Assembly: GCA_009767595.1 (NCBI GenBank)
Contig: VSDK01012314.1
Location: 24,190 to 88,189, forward strand
Direction: 5' to 3'
Source of the DNA: Symbiodinium kawagutii
Lineage: Eukaryota > Sar > Dinophyceae > Suessiales > Symbiodiniaceae
Length of the DNA: 64,000 bases
A program made the position numbers and the translations under genes. Below the pieces are notes generated by a model that was not told the DNA's origin, searched no databases, and saw only the letters and a list, made by a program, of their open reading frames with translations. The stretch's first letter is position 1. The number at the start of each line of letters is the position of its first letter. Below are positions 1-12,415 of the stretch, piece by piece.

Positions 1-535
1 CCCTTCAGCGGCAGCTGCAGCTTGTTCATCACCGGCTTCCGGAGCCTCAGATGGTGGAGATGAATGATTCCACCAGTCTTGACTCCATTCATCATCGCCA
101 TCATCAGGAAGTCCGAAGTCACGATCAGCTTGATGGATGCCCTGCTTTTCTTCATAGAGGCGAATGATGGCCTCAACGAACTCACTGTAGCCTAAGGACT
201 CACGAACCAAAAAGGCATGCATGGGTTCTCCTGGGTTCCTACGAAAGCTGAAGTACTGCTGGCAGATTGCCGCTGCATTCGGCAAGGATTGTCGCGCAAG
301 AGGCGACAAGGCCAAACGTCTCAAGTACTCCTTGGTGCCGCCCTTCTGGTCGAAGTCCACATCTGGCCATGACATGGCCAAAAGCCGTGCAGGTCCTCAT
401 CAGCTTCGCGGCGCAATACTTGCGCTTGTTCCATGGGGTGGCTCGAACATACCAGCACACTTCACGAGTGTACCGACGCCAACCTTTTGCTTGGCCATCC
501 CATGTCGGGATGTGATGCTCTTTCTCCATCTTCAC
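1..535 (-). pseudogene. Ty1/copia-like Gag fragment, frameshifted, cut by window edge
   Basis: On the minus strand two adjoining frames give one Gag-like protein. The N-terminal part (535 down to about 398) contains PTWDG, then WRRYTREVCWY and KLMR. The rest (about 396 down to 1) is in another frame: GPARLLAMSW, LALSPLARQSLPNAA, PMHAFLVRESLGYSEFVEA, then an acidic, Trp-containing stretch. The order 'PxWDG, Tyr/Trp helix, LxGxAR' is what I know from Gag of dinoflagellate copia-type retrotransposons. The break falls exactly where the residues leading into GPAR should be, so a small deletion destroyed the frame. No protease, integrase or RT is visible because the copy runs off the left edge. Probably a dead fragment; intron splicing at the break is a weaker alternative. 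Confidence 0.6.
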
Positions 536-2690
536 GAAGAGGGAGCAAAAACAAAGGTTCCAGGCACCGTCACCTGGAAGTTCGAAGAAAAGGTGCTAAG
601 CCAAAAGTGCTAAAGCCCGACTGTCGCCGTATACTCAATGACACAGGCACTGAGCACAAAGCAGCAGATTCAAAGGCCCTGGACACAGGCTCGGTCGCAA
701 GCGCTGATCCCTTCAGGACAAAGAGCTTGCTAGCAATGGAGCCAAGGTAGCTCCGCTACCAGTGTAGCGAGTGCACACTGGTAGCAATTGGGCTGATTCC
801 AAGTGAAGTAGTGATTACCACACCAAGCAGCACAGCAACGGATGGATCACAGAGATCCAAGGCTCTTTTCCATGCACGGCAGACGTGCGAAGGCGTTACA
901 CCATTCGGTGCTCAAAGGGGCCCCCTATTTGGGCCGGAAACACCAAGCATCGGGTTGGCATCGTGATGCATGTCCATGTCGAAGTCGTGACCTGGGCGTG
1001 AGGAAATCGCAGATTCCCTTATAGGGTTTATAACCACGGCCAGGCCAAAACCCCAGCTCCACATCCCAGTCAGCTTGGTGTTATGGCACGAATGCCCTGG
1101 GGTGGCCAGGGACTGGGATGTTGATGTGCCTTGCACACGTCAGGGCATGTGTGAACACTTGAGCTGGAAAACCATTAAAAAAAACACTTACCAGGATTTG
1201 CATGCTGGCTTCACAACAAAATTTCATGGGTTTGGGTCCACGCACGGTCGGGGGAACGGTGCTACGTGAGCATGTGCAGAATTGGCACTTCAAATCTATA
1301 GTCCTTGATTCTGGCGGCAGATTGCGGACTATCGTTTTGCGGATTGATGCTTGTGAGCTGCTTCCAATGTAACTGTCTTTGTGCTAACTATGTCCATTAA
1401 AGAAACATTGCCCAATAGATAGAATAATCTTGGTACTTGACTTCGCTGACAGCCGCAGAAGAGCACTGAACATCGCAAGTGAAAGGAGGTCACTGAGCAC
1501 AAACAAGGACAGCGAAGATCAAGATTTTCCAAATTCACCTTGCCCTTGCTAGCATTGTTGCTTTGTTGAGGTGCTGTGGAGTAGGTACAGGCAACACTTC
1601 TAGTGCATTTCACTCACAGGCGCACAGGAGCACTGACCGCTGACTAGTTCTATTTTATTGATGTTTGTACTAGTCAGTCTCCATCAGTTTTTTCACTAGT
1701 TTCGACACTACTTTTCATATTTGTCTCTATTCTAGTTTCTTTACAAGTCTTTGCGCGTATCTCTATACACCATGCGGATGACGCTGCTGCCGCGTGCGGT
1801 TTTTGTACCGCTGGGTTGTTTTTTATTTCAAACTAGGATTATTATGTGTACAAAGCAAGTTTTCCTCTACAGACAAACGTTACTCAATAAAACAAAACAA
1901 ACATCATTATTAATTGCACAAAACCACCAGGAAGATCCAAAACAGACATACAGTAAAGAGGATGTGAGCATTTCAAATGCCATCACCTTCGCTGGTACTA
2001 ACTTGAATGCAACTCTTTACATTTTGCATGAACAACACGGGCAACAACGCGCGCCAATTTCAACACTGTTCATTTTAGTTTGAGGTGTTGCAGCCAACTT
2101 GCCTTGTCTATGCTGTTGTTCCCCTCAGGTCCCTTAACTGAGTAAGCTGGAACTTGAAGTGTTCACTTTTTCTGCACCATTTATAAAACGAGCACTACTT
2201 CTTACCAAAACATTTTTTCATCAAGCACAAAAAAGTGTCCAAATGCAGTGCCAGGATGATAAGAAAGAGGTCGTACCCCAGAAAGACGTCCCAATTTGTT
2301 TTACGAAAATAATTCTTGGATGATTTGGGGTGGAATTTTGTACAAATGTGAATTTGAAGGTCGGTACAAATATGCGCAACCAACAAAATTAGGTATGAAC
2401 ATCTTGTTTTTTCGTCCGGTCTTGGGGCTTCAAACCTGTTCAAAACCTGCATAACGGATAGGGCCCCATCCTGCAACCGATACCGATACCTGTCATTGGC
2501 GAGAGACGCAGGCACAAAACCTACATAATCGACAGGGGCCCTTGCTGATGACCTTCCGGACATGACCAAAATTTGCCCAATACTCGTTGCAGCCAACTCT
2601 AGGTAGGCTTCTTAAAGAACACGTCAGAGACGCAGAATCTCACAGTGTTGCCCCCGCCCTGTCATGCAGCAAGCAGTCATTAAGTGATCA
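536..2690. other. No supported gene
   Basis: Open frames here are short, overlap on both strands and show no recognisable motif. From about 1640 the DNA becomes T- and A-rich. I see no RNA gene and no clear mobile-element ends. Confidence 0.5.
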
Positions 2691-3330
2691 ATGCGAGCCT
2701 TGCGGATCAGATCGCAAATTTCGTGCCAAAAAGCAGTCCTTGTAAACAGCTGCTGGTTTTTTGAAATCGGTTTTTTAGAAGCCCGCTCTTGAACGGCCTT
2801 CGGGCGCGTGAAAGGACACCGTGGTCAGTCTGCGCGCTGTCCATTCCTGACCACCTTGGGGTTGCCTTTTTTCGCCCGACGTCAACGTCCCAATGGCATT
2901 GGACATAAAACTGCACGCGAACTGGTTAATGTCATCGCTCTTGTTTTTTCGCCGCGCCGGCGGCATCCTTGCTCCTCGCGTTTTCGAGGTTGCAGCATCC
3001 AGGCGCGGGTTCGCCATGCGCAAGATGCCGCACACATACAGGGGCATCAGCTTTGCAAATCAACGAATCCCAACCAGCCCAATCAACGCAACCACGCTCA
3101 ACCCATTGTGATGCCGTTGTTGAACGAATCAAAACATTTTCCCAATCCCGTGGGCACGGCATTCATTGGTCACCAAGGCCACCAGCTCAAATATTAAGCT
3201 TCCATTAGGGAACAGGACTGGTGCCGAAGTGAGCAATTAAAAAACCGACGAAACCCACAACCCGCGACTTGCCCAAACGTTTCTGCAATTCAACGAAGTC
3301 TCAAGACCCTGGGAGCCCCGTCGCGCTCAA
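2691..3330. other. GC-richer patch, unrecognised
   Basis: Bases about 2760-3110 are GC-richer than their surroundings and open in several frames on both strands (up to 129 codons on plus, 90 on minus). No frame shows a motif I recognise and no clean splice-site pair stands out, so I do not call a gene. Confidence 0.3.
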
Positions 3331-4202
3331 TATTCCATTAACCAGCTAGATCCCTTTTCTTTGCATTTGTTTGGTCGGGATGTTTGGCGAACAATTTTCT
3401 TAGCGGCTTTTAAATTATGTCGTTTGTCAAATCTCGAAACACCTCAAGCACACCGAACCCTTGTTGATTTGAAGTGATGGCAGGTATGGGCAGAGGCAGA
3501 TTGTGTATATTCAGCCGGTCACATTTTTGGTGTTGAAACATGCGCTGTTCAGTTTTGAATTGGGCGCATCAGCGGCCAAAACAAAAACGCAGTGGTTTTT
3601 TTTGTGGTCGTTCTTCGCAGTGTTTTCTACACCATTTATTCATGGTCGGGATATTCCATCATAGATGGTTCATGAAAACCTTTGCCAAGCACCCACCATG
3701 GACGCAATCATCACCAAATCATCAAACTAAACCAATAAGGTCAACATAGTTTGCACATGTTTCTTGCACTTCGGTCATAGGTTTAAGCAACGATTAATTG
3801 CCAGACTCTTCTGCAAATTTCAGAATTTCAATGGAATCAACATGTTGCAATGGATCAGTCATTCCTTTGGATCGTTCCCCCTTGCGCATCAGCAACGGAA
3901 CTTTTTGCAAAGTTGAATGTCCAGGATCATTGAAAGGCAAAAACCGTTTATGAATTTGATGTTTTTGTTGATTGCATGATCATGGTTGACCAATGATGGT
4001 GGATTAATCATGGTTGATAAATGCTGGTAAATCAATGATGAATGGTTGATGGCAATGAGTGACCCTCGGGCGTTCCTCTGTTGTACATCCTCCTATAGCC
4101 AACCGTCCCGGTTTTGAAACATTTTTTCCTCAGCGCCACCTTTCAGAATTGATATTATTTGCTGCCCACTGTGGATTTGGATGGGTTGCCGCCACCGTAC
4201 CG

Positions 4203-4305
4203 TAGTTTTTCAAAAATAGGGGTGCCCCCAAATCATCCTATACTATTGTAATGATTCCTGTAACAAACCAAACATTTTTTTGGGTTCCCTATTTTGAGAA
4301 ACTAT
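4203..4305. mobile_element. MITE-B copy
   Basis: Terminal inverted repeats of the family GTTTCTCAAAATAGGGG / CCCCTATTTTGAGAAAC, here with one extra A and some changes, around a 60-70 bp core containing the family's 'aaatcatcc' block. Confidence 0.6.
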
Positions 4306-4534
4306 TATATATCCAATACCAGTTCAAATTTGGAAAGGGATCGAAAAACCGCCAACGAATTATGATTTTGTTACTTTTTACTTGTTACGCCAACACCTGA
4401 ATTGAAACAACAGCAACATTATTGAAACTGAAAAATTGAAAATGGGAGATGCACAACCCTTCCCTCCAAGGTAAAGTGCTGTTTTACCATGAAGCAGGGC
4501 AAAACATGTGTGAAACAGTCCCAGAAATCAAAAA

Positions 4535-4580
4535 CCATCATCATCACCATCACCATCATCATCACCATCATCATGACCAT
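4535..4580. repeat. CAT/CCAT simple repeat
   Basis: Trinucleotide CAT/CAC run. It produces the poly-His look of an open frame here, which is not evidence of a gene. Confidence 0.85.
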
Positions 4581-4790
4581 CTGATCACCATCATCCATTG
4601 TTCTCAACTAAACCGTTGTGATTGTGTGTTCCCCATCATGAACCACCAATCAAGCGCCAAGCATCGACCGACTTTGCGTGTTCCAGGTCCCATATTGATT
4701 GCCACTTGGCTGAGGGGGGGGGGGACCTGAGGATGTGCCAAAGACAAGGAGAAGAGATTCTCGGTAAAATGGATTAAAATGGTAGGTCAA

Positions 4791-4908
4791 TATGGCTATG
4801 GGTCAATACTAACCAATCATGGGGTTTCAAAACCAACAATAATAGGGTAAATAAACAATGGTTAATGATAGGGGAACCAGGGGTACAGGGTTTTGACCCA
4901 CAGCCATA
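4791..4908. mobile_element. MITE-A copy
   Basis: Ends TATGGCTATGGGTCA and TGACCCACAGCCATA are inverted repeats. The core has the family block 'caatggttaatgat' followed by 'ggggaaccagggg'. One of about ten copies in the window. Confidence 0.7.
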
Positions 4909-5499
4909 TTATTAAACCGTATGTTTGATGTCAAATCACAAGCTATTTCTGCGAAAACCCACGGTAATTTATTGATATGGATTCTCAGTATGGATAGCTG
5001 ATGATTTCCGTCATCCCGTAATTAGACTTGTTCAACTTGTTAGATGGATTGGCAGTTTCGCCCTAGTGCGGATGATGCTTATTCACGCAGCTGGTATACA
5101 AGCTTGGTGTGGGCAGCGCACCGACTTATCAACGCAGCTTGCGTGTCGGTCAGTAAGGATTTGTAATGGATGAAGGTCCATGATAGGGGAGCCACCACCA
5201 AGAATAGCCAGCGGTGCCATGGCCTGGGGGGTTGGACAGCTGATGTTTGGAAACACTATTATGAACCATTGCGGGAATCATCCCAGGTCTTCCATGGATG
5301 CAAGGCTCAGTGGACAGTCGGCTGTTTGGAATCTTCACTCACGAAGTGGTACCTGGCGAATCCTGGCGAGAACATGTTTTTAGAAGACGTAGCCGTCAAA
5401 GGTATAGAATCTAGCATCACATATGATGCTTGCCTGTGTGTTTCCATGTCCCCCGATCAAGTCTGAGATTTCGCATGTGTCTCCATTCTAAAGCATTTC

Positions 5500-5690
5500 C
5501 TACCTTTCCAGTTACCTTTCATAAGAATAGGTAACTATCCCTGCGTCAGGGGTTCCCTGGTTACCTACTACATGGTGGTTTCTCAAAATCGGGGTGCCCC
5601 TAGGTCATCCTTTATTATCCATAGACAGCAATAAACCAACATCTTTAGGGGTTCCCTCTGACTTGCGAAAACCCCATATAGGTAACTGGA
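5500..5690. mobile_element. MITE-E fragment abutting MITE-B copy
   Basis: 5500-5571 has the MITE-E arms (TTTCCAGTTACC and GGTTACCTACTA). 5572-5690 is a MITE-B copy with a diverged right end. They abut with no spacer, suggesting insertion of one next to the other. Confidence 0.5.
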
Positions 5691-5834
5691 AGGGCAGGTA
5701 TTGTTGATCTCGACCAATTACCCTCGCGGGAAATACTTTCTGGGTACAGTACCAGTGCAGAGCGATCGGAGATTTGAAGTTCATCGGGCACCCCAAACTG
5801 GTGCGTTTATTGCCATAAAAGTACGCACACTTTA

Positions 5835-7220
5835 TGATATTATTTCAAATGACTAATATTCGATGAATTGGGGGTACCCCTATTTTGAGAACACACAAAT
5901 TTTTCAAAGATTGTTTGTGTTGTGGGGCATGGCTATTTTCAGGGGTACTGTTCAACAATATCAAAGACCATAAAACAGAGACATGATCATCTTGTGAGTC
6001 TGAAACATCTTCACCAACTCTATTCAGAATGAATGGACCGCTATCAGCCATTTATTGACGGTGCTATTCATTGTCAAATGGCAGCCATCCCAGACATCCA
6101 CCGCTAACAACTGTCGGTCATTGCGGCATGAACTGACCATCATTGACCCATATTCAATCACTACTGACCTTCTTGAAAGGTGCTAAGTCATTTTCAAGTA
6201 TATTTTGACCACTTTCATGCCTGTTCAATCAACAGTTCTCAAGCACTATTAGTACCTAGTAGCCTTTCTTTGTGCGTTGCTAATTACTTTTCTTGACCAC
6301 TGTCAATCAGGGGTAGCCAGAAGTAGCATCTATCAAGGGACCGGTAAGCATCAAGCAATGATACCGAACAATCTTTTCCAAGCGCTAGCGTGCCATTTCT
6401 CCACCAATCAATCTAGACAATGAACCAAATTTCAGTCCATACTTTTTCAAACCACTTCTATTTCCAACCACAAATAGCTGGTCATTACCATCAAATTGTG
6501 CCAACCCTTCTTAATCGAAATTTAATCTTTGTTTACCCTTTGTTTACCCCATTCCTAACTAGCTATGATCAACAATGAATTTCATGGGGAACCAACATGA
6601 AACATTATGTTTGGCCATTTTCAACCAGATATGTAATTAGTGATCAACGGTTATGAACCATGATTAAGTGCAGGCATCATTAAAAATCATTCACCAACGA
6701 TGATCAACCATCATTGGCCCTTAAATAACCATGAGATAGCTATTCTTAAACACCATGAACTAAGGGCTTGCTCTAATCTTCTGGAGCTAAAATGTTTGGA
6801 GACTGGGTGGCCTAAACAACATTTCCTCAGAAACTGTATTATGATACTAGGGACACGACCCAACCATGAGCCATCAACCAATCACTGCTTGGTAGTTTTA
6901 AACATTGTTTATTTTCCCTAGCAATATTTATGGTTGGTTGACCTGCGCATATGTTTCATGGCGGGGTAGTTCAGCCACCAGTAATGATCATTACGAAGCA
7001 TCATTAGCCCTTATGAACCACTAATTCACCACTAGTTCATTTATAGGGGTAGTTCAACCACTGACTACCTATAAGCTAACCACTAGTTCACCACTAGTCA
7101 ACCACCAAGTTCACCACCATTATTATCGTATCCAACCATTGATAACCATTATCAACCACTAGTTAACCGTTGTAAACTCATAGTTGACCGCGGTTTATCA
7201 TCACCAAGTTCACCACTTAT
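5835..7220. other. Repeat-derived intergenic or intronic DNA
   Basis: A solo MITE-B right end lies near 5862-5897. The rest is AT-rich with many short 'accatcaa / ttaaccac' motifs. No gene is supported. Confidence 0.4.
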
Positions 7221-7227
7221 TGGTCAG

Positions 7228-7346
7228 CATCACCTGCTGATCACCATCGCTCGGCCGCGCTCAGCTTCCTGCGTTCCTGTCGCTGCTGATTTGGGCAGCT
7301 CTGCGGCACTGGCTCACAAGCAACCCAGCTCTTCGGAAAGGATATG
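7228..7346 (+). CDS. Candidate internal exon, unknown protein
   Basis: A GC-richer segment begins after ...ggtcag and ends before gtagtt. Its single open frame includes ITIARPRSASCVPVAADLGS and SAALAHKQPSSSE. It is followed four bases later by a MITE-C copy, so the element would sit at the very start of the downstream intron. No domain is recognised. A chance open segment is possible; the coding call rests on composition and splice-like borders only. Confidence 0.35.
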
Positions 7347-7349
7347 GTA

Positions 7350-7510
7350 GTTCTGGTTGGTGGTTTCACACTTTTTTTTTCTAAGTAGTAGGTTTGATTT
7401 TATTTTAGGTTCTTGCCCTGCCACCAGTGCCTGGGGTTTGAACTATTGAGTGGACCGCTCAAGCGTGTGGAGAGTAATACGTTTGATTGGTTGAAACCAC
7501 CAACCAGAAC
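7350..7510. mobile_element. MITE-C copy
   Basis: Near-perfect inverted ends GTTCTGGTTGGTGGTTTCA and TGAAACCACCAACCAGAAC enclose about 120 bp. This is the cleanest MITE-C in the window. Confidence 0.7.
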
Positions 7511-7838
7511 AATAGGATTCAAGAATTGATGAAACCAACCAAATATTTTCCACCTACCTTCAAATTGTTTTAACAATTCGTTGGTTGACTTTTATTTTTT
7601 CATAGGGTTGGTTCAACCACCAACTCGCTGCTGTTCGGAACGGATATGGTAATTTCTTGAAACGGGCTACCCCATAAATGTTCTATCAGGGAATAAGTTG
7701 TGGTTATGAATAGTCATGACAACCAACAATAATACCAATATGGTAGTTTCTCAAAAAATATTTGGTTTGTAGTCTTATATAGTTTTAAAAGGGATTATAG
7801 TGGTTAATAATAGGGGACAATAACGAACTACAAGACCA

Positions 7839-8050
7839 ATATGGTAGTTTTTCAATATAGAGAAGCCCATCAATTGGCTGGTTTCTTTCTGTAAATGGTT
7901 GATAAACTGGATGATTTGGGGTACCCCTATTTTGAGCAACACCCATATGGTAGTTTCTTAAAGTAGGGCTACCCCCAGATCATCCTTTATGAGCCATGTT
8001 TATCAATAAACTCACCATTTTGGGGGGAATCCTATTTTAAGAAAATTATT
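7839..8050. mobile_element. Two MITE-B copies in tandem
   Basis: Two copies (about 7839-7947 and 7944-8050) share a CATATGG junction. Both keep the right-end block 'cccctattttgag' or a diverged form of it. Confidence 0.55.
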
Positions 8051-9624
8051 TGAATAGTCAAGTACTGTTGAAGTGTGGTGGAGAATGATTCCTGGGTGGT
8101 TCACTAGTATTCTTTGATTTGTGCTCAATGGTTGATTTAGTGGTTTACATTGGTCAAGTAGCGGCCACTAATGGTCAATTAGTGGTAAATGATGGCTCGT
8201 AGTGGTTGAAAATGACAGGGCAAGAATCGTTAATTAGAGTTCAGAGTGGTTATACAAAAACTCTTGATATTGAAGAAACAATGCTTAAACATGGGTATAA
8301 TGGTATAAGCCGCGGTCGCTGCTAATGGTTGCAAGCAATCCTTGGGATGACCGAATTGGTAAAGAGGGAATTCATGATCCGATTGGGGACAGAATCTGTG
8401 CCACAACCAGTTTTTGACCATGGCTTGGTGGTGAAAAAGTCGACGGGTTAATAGAACAACGCTGGTGCAGACTATTACTTGTGATGACAGATTTTTGCCG
8501 CCAGACAACTTCAACAGATGCGCTTCGTCAAGCATACCTGCCCTCAAACAAAGTCCAGAAATGAGGTGTCAGAAATGGACGAAAACTGCGTGCGGCCGCA
8601 ACTGTGAGGCCAAATATTGATATTTCAGGTGTGACTTTATCTGAATGTTTCAAAATTTGTCGGTCGGTCAATTCTTGGACCGTCGGTTGGAACAAGATGC
8701 ACAAGTTCCTGGAACTACTTGGAAGGTAGGTGCAAGCTTTGCAGAACGTTTGGAAATGCAGGCCAGTCGGGTAGTGCCCAACCACATCCTACAAACGTTT
8801 CGTTTTTTTGGATGTTCTTGTGGATGAAGAGGAAGGACATATTGTCTGCACCAGCACGGCGGCATCGCGAAGATTGAAATTCTCTGGGCTCAAGGTCATA
8901 TAAAAAATATTACCTACTCAATAAACAATGTTCAACCGGTCGGTGGGTTGCTAATCCTGTCAATCAAGAATAGATCTCGGAGGTCAAGAAAATTTGCCCA
9001 AACTCTCTTGATCACAAAACCGTGGATTTATCGCAGTTTAATGCATTTGTTTGTCAGTTACATCCATATCAAAAGATACGGGTGGATTTCAGTGCTTAGG
9101 ATCTCTTGGGTTCGTTGCGCTTTGTCCCCAAAGACAATACTAGATATGGTTAATGTGTCGGTCTATACCTATGTGTGTATATCCCGCACGCTGTGCCACA
9201 AGTTTGTATGGCTGGTTTTCTTGAAAAATCAAATGGATTTGTGTGGATTAGTGCAGCCACCAACTATCATCAAAGAAAAGGTTGATTTGTCTTTTGACAG
9301 CCAAGATGAACCACCAGCCATCATAAACCCTTTGCACCTATAGTATTTGTTGTTGTTGTTTGCCTTTTTTGCACTTAACATGTTGCTGTTGATGTTGATC
9401 TCGCTGTTGCTGAACAGAGTTTGTGGGGACCATCATGAACCAATCATTGAGCGTAATTGTTGGCTGTTGACCAAAGGCTGCTGTAGTTGGTTATGGACCA
9501 TTCTAAACAGCATGTTTGGTTGGTAATTAGCGATTGTCAGGCACTACAGTTGGTTGATAGTGCAGTTGGTTATTCACTGTTGTCACCCATCATAGTTGGC
9601 TATAAACCATAAGCAAGTTAGTAG
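8051..9624. other. No supported gene
   Basis: A GC-richer patch at 8310-8620 is open in several frames, one of them Cys-rich (MRCQKWTKTACGRNCEA), but no splice-bounded frame or domain can be defended. 8640-9350 holds open frames without known motifs. Confidence 0.35.
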
Positions 9625-9782
9625 GGTCATTGGCCATGTTCAAGGGCGAAACAGTACCTGATTTGTTTATGATTTTGGAATGTTCATCGGTGGTCGATTG
9701 CCACGTAGTGGTGTTGATCAACAAATTCAACACACCCGAGGGACACTTTGGCGAAGAACATTCCAAACCCAGCAGGAAATGA
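9625..9782 (+). CDS. Candidate exon, unknown protein
   Basis: After a tag acceptor the frame reads SLAMFKGETVPDLFMILECS, then VVDCHVVVLINKFNTPEGHF, ending at TGA (9780-9782) or splicing at a GA or GT site shortly before it. The hydrophobic VVVLIN block followed by a polar tail is protein-like. The minus strand is also open here, so strand is not certain. No family is recognised. Confidence 0.35.
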
Positions 9783-9792
9783 TCATGCACTC

Positions 9793-9868
9793 ACATGGGT
9801 GTTTCTGAAAATAGGGGACCTCCCAAATCATCCAATTTTCCTACTTTTAACAAACCATCATATTGCAC
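9793..9868. mobile_element. Partial MITE-B
   Basis: The left end GTTTCTGAAAATAGGGG and the 'aaatcatcc' block are present. The right end is missing. Confidence 0.5.
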
Positions 9869-10290
9869 ATTTTTAGCCGTTGGTCACCAGACACAGGAGT
9901 GGAACACATCCCAGTGGCTAAGCATGTAGTGATCAACCATCAAGAAACGATATCATGAACCACGGCGATCATCCATCAGTTGATCCTTACTATCCAGGGG
10001 ATTTGTGCATTGTTGTGCTAGATTTCCCGAGGGTATATCTGTAAGGCCAGCTGAGCAGATGTTTTGCTCTTGTTAGCTGTTGACTCTGATGCCAATGGCT
10101 ACCGATGGCTCAGGGTTCCTCAGTGATAGTTTAGCAGTCAAGTATTGATTTTAATGCCACATAGTCGCTGATGATCATGTTCAATTTTGGTTAGGAATAG
10201 TTGATGAATGATGGTTGACAATACTTCTCGATGCTTGATCGAGGGGTTCATGATGGTTGATTGTCAATGGCTACAGGGCATTCATTATTT

Positions 10291-10400
10291 CCATGTGGAC
10301 GTTTCTCAAAATAGCGGACCTCCAAAACATCCAGTTTAGTACTGTAACCGTTTTCATATCAATGAGCCAACCATAACTTGGGGGCACCCCTATACCCCCA
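10291..10400. mobile_element. MITE-B copy, diverged right end
   Basis: Left end GTTTCTCAAAATAG. The right end is degraded to 'gggggcacccctat'. Confidence 0.5.
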
Positions 10401-10464
10401 TTTCACCTCTCCTACAGATTTGGCTTGGAATGGTTGATGGTTTTTGTTGATGTGATGCGACAAG

Positions 10465-10536
10465 CCCTGCACTGTGAATCAGCTGGTAGCTGCCTGTATG
10501 TTGATGCGGCTGGCGGAAAGGCAGGATGAGCAGCAT
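10465..10536 (+). CDS. Candidate 24-codon exon
   Basis: Bounded by ..caag and gtgagc, phase 0 at both ends. It encodes a helix-like segment, CTVNQLVAACMLMRLAERQD. A MITE-A copy begins 35 bp into the downstream intron. No domain is recognised. Confidence 0.35.
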
Positions 10537-10571
10537 GTGAGCCCCAAAAATGAATAAACCACAAAATGAAA

Positions 10572-10694
10572 TATGGCTATGGGTCAATATCAACCAACCA
10601 ATAATGGTGGATAATAACCAACAAACTAAAGGGAAAACAGCCTGGTTAATGATGGGGAACCAGGCGACTAAGGGTGAACTGACCCACAGCCATA
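10572..10694. mobile_element. MITE-A copy
   Basis: Inverted ends TATGGCTATGGGTCA / TGACCCACAGCCATA. The core matches the other A copies, with the 'gggtgaactgaccca' version of the right end. Confidence 0.7.
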
Positions 10695-11011
10695 TCTCAC
10701 ACGGCTTCGTTTTTGGGGGTATGGCTTCGTTTTCTGGGGCGTCTTTCATGAATTTTTTTGCAAATTCCATTCCAAGGCCATGAAGCCGGTCCCACGGATG
10801 AGGCAAACATGTGGAACATGATGCACCATCAGACAAGCACAAAGGAAATTGTACATTGAACGGGACATCAACAATAGTAGGGAACCAATAGCAGAAACCA
10901 ATAATCACCAACATTAACCATTCGATAGTTAGGAGTGTCTTGAACAGGACAATGTGGATGATGACGATGGGTGTAGTGCTAAGAATGCGGCTGGTGATGA
11001 TGCTAATTTGG

Positions 11012-11150
11012 ATGCCAAGCACTCACCATGCCCCAAGCCAGCAAGGTGATGAGTTCCGCAATGTTCGTGTGGATGGAGAATGTCTACTCTGGACCATCGA
11101 AGGCCAGCCGTTTGCTGCAGATGTTCAAGTGGAACATATCTGGTGGATGC
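11012..11150 (+). CDS. Candidate exon, unknown protein
   Basis: The frame reads PSQQGDEFRNVRVDGECLLW then TIEGQPFAADVQVEHIWW and runs directly into a MITE-B copy. A second plus frame here is also open (KVMSSAMFVWMENVYSG). Coding is likely from composition; the frame is uncertain. Confidence 0.3.
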
Positions 11151-11262
11151 ATATGGGTGTTTCTCAAGTCATAGGGGTACCCCCCAATCATCCAATATTA
11201 ACCATTTATACCGATAAACCAACCGTTTTTGGGGTTCCCCCATCTTGAGAAACCACAATATA
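11151..11262. mobile_element. MITE-B copy
   Basis: Ends GTTTCTCAAGTCATAGGGG and CCCCCATCTTGAGAAACCAC, with the 'caatcatcc' core. Confidence 0.65.
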
Positions 11263-11831
11263 CTTGCATGCGTCAGTAGGTGTGCCACTACAGCGTTTCT
11301 TGTGGAAACAAGAACCCCCAGTATCATGTTCAAACGGTCCACATCCCAAAATGAAGACGTGTTTGAAACGATGACAAAAAATATGAAATGCAAAACCGTT
11401 TCCTGTTGCACTATTTTAGTTTTTTTGGGGAGAAACTGCTTGCAACAGTCATCGACATTGTTTTCTCAGCTTATCCGTTGATCCATATTTTTGAAAACAA
11501 GCAATGGTTAGTTCATAGCTGAAGGCATTCTATCGAGATCTTTCAAATCTGTAGATAGCAGGGTATTTTCCCATATCATCCATAGCTAATTTTATCGGTC
11601 CGAGCAGCATTTGGGTTGGTACTCAACCATTTTGCATAGTTGGTAATGGTTTATAGTGGTTGACGCTGGTTGAAAGCGTTTGATACTGGTAGGCAACTGG
11701 TTGAAAGGGGGATCGTCGCTGATACGTACAGTCATGATTGCTCCTGCTAAGCGTACTTGGTGAGAGTGTGAGCTTACTGCCCCGGGAAGAGAAAACTGGG
11801 TGCCCATCAATGACCATGTGAAGTCGTGCAG

Positions 11832-11935
11832 GTCACCATCTCACGGCCCCTGGTCGCGTCCTCGTATCGTTGATACCATCAGCAACCGGGCGCTCCGAAC
11901 GATCATCCTCCACCCCAGCAGTCCGGTGATGGTGA
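11832..11935 (+). CDS. Candidate exon, frame uncertain
   Basis: GC-rich block between ..cgtgcag and gtgatgg. Two frames are open: one reads SRPRIVDTISNRALRTIILH, the other HHLTAPGRVLVSLIPSATGR. The splice borders are good; the frame cannot be decided without the neighbouring exons. Confidence 0.35.
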
Positions 11936-12083
11936 CAGTAGTTCGCCAAGTCGACATCGATTGTCCAGTCGCACAGATGTGGCTAATGACTACGGCCAAT
12001 GGTACTATTTCACCCGCAATACCAAGTAATCAACGGTAATGATAATGGTTAAACACCACTTACTCTTGTTCACCGAAATTGCC

Positions 12084-12190
12084 ACATGGGTGTTTCTCAA
12101 ATAAGGGGGACCCAAAAATCAGCCTTTAAAATCATTTACGCAGTATACCAACCATTTTGGGGGTCTCCTTATTTTGAGAACCCCCTACAT
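12084..12190. mobile_element. MITE-B copy
   Basis: Ends GTTTCTCAAATAAGGGGG and CTCCTTATTTTGAGAAC. It lies 30 bp upstream of the exon at 12221. Confidence 0.65.
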
Positions 12191-12220
12191 GAGTAATCGA
12201 TGCTAGCAGCTAACTTGCAG

Positions 12221-12326
12221 CGAGAAAATGCCTCCCACTGCAGAGGCCTTCTTCACGTCCGTCTCGACTGGAATGTACTGGACATCGTCCTTCCTGATAG
12301 GACTGGCCTGTGACCTCCTGGGATCG
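12221..12326 (+). CDS. Candidate exon with a membrane-like segment
   Basis: Bounded by ..aacttgcag and a textbook gtgagt donor. After one leading base the frame reads MPPTAEAFFTSVS then TGMYWTSSFLIGLACDLLGS, a plausible transmembrane helix. The minus strand is also open (YIPVETDVKKASAVGGIFSL), but its splice sites are weaker. Family not recognised. Confidence 0.45.
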
Positions 12327-12415
12327 GTGAGTCAGTGACGTGGGATGATCGAACCATGGGGTGACCGATCGGTCCGTTGCGGCCGCTGACCTGAGGACGT
12401 GCTGCGGCCATCAAG

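Noticed and set aside
4449..4730. Poly-His protein
   Set aside because: Made by a CAT/CAC simple repeat.
8948..9343. 131-codon plus-strand frame
   Set aside because: AT-rich, random-looking composition, no motif, no splice context.
10390..11022. 210-codon minus-strand open frame
   Set aside because: It runs through a MITE-A copy and the tail of a MITE-B copy and has no motif; most of it is repeat sequence read through.
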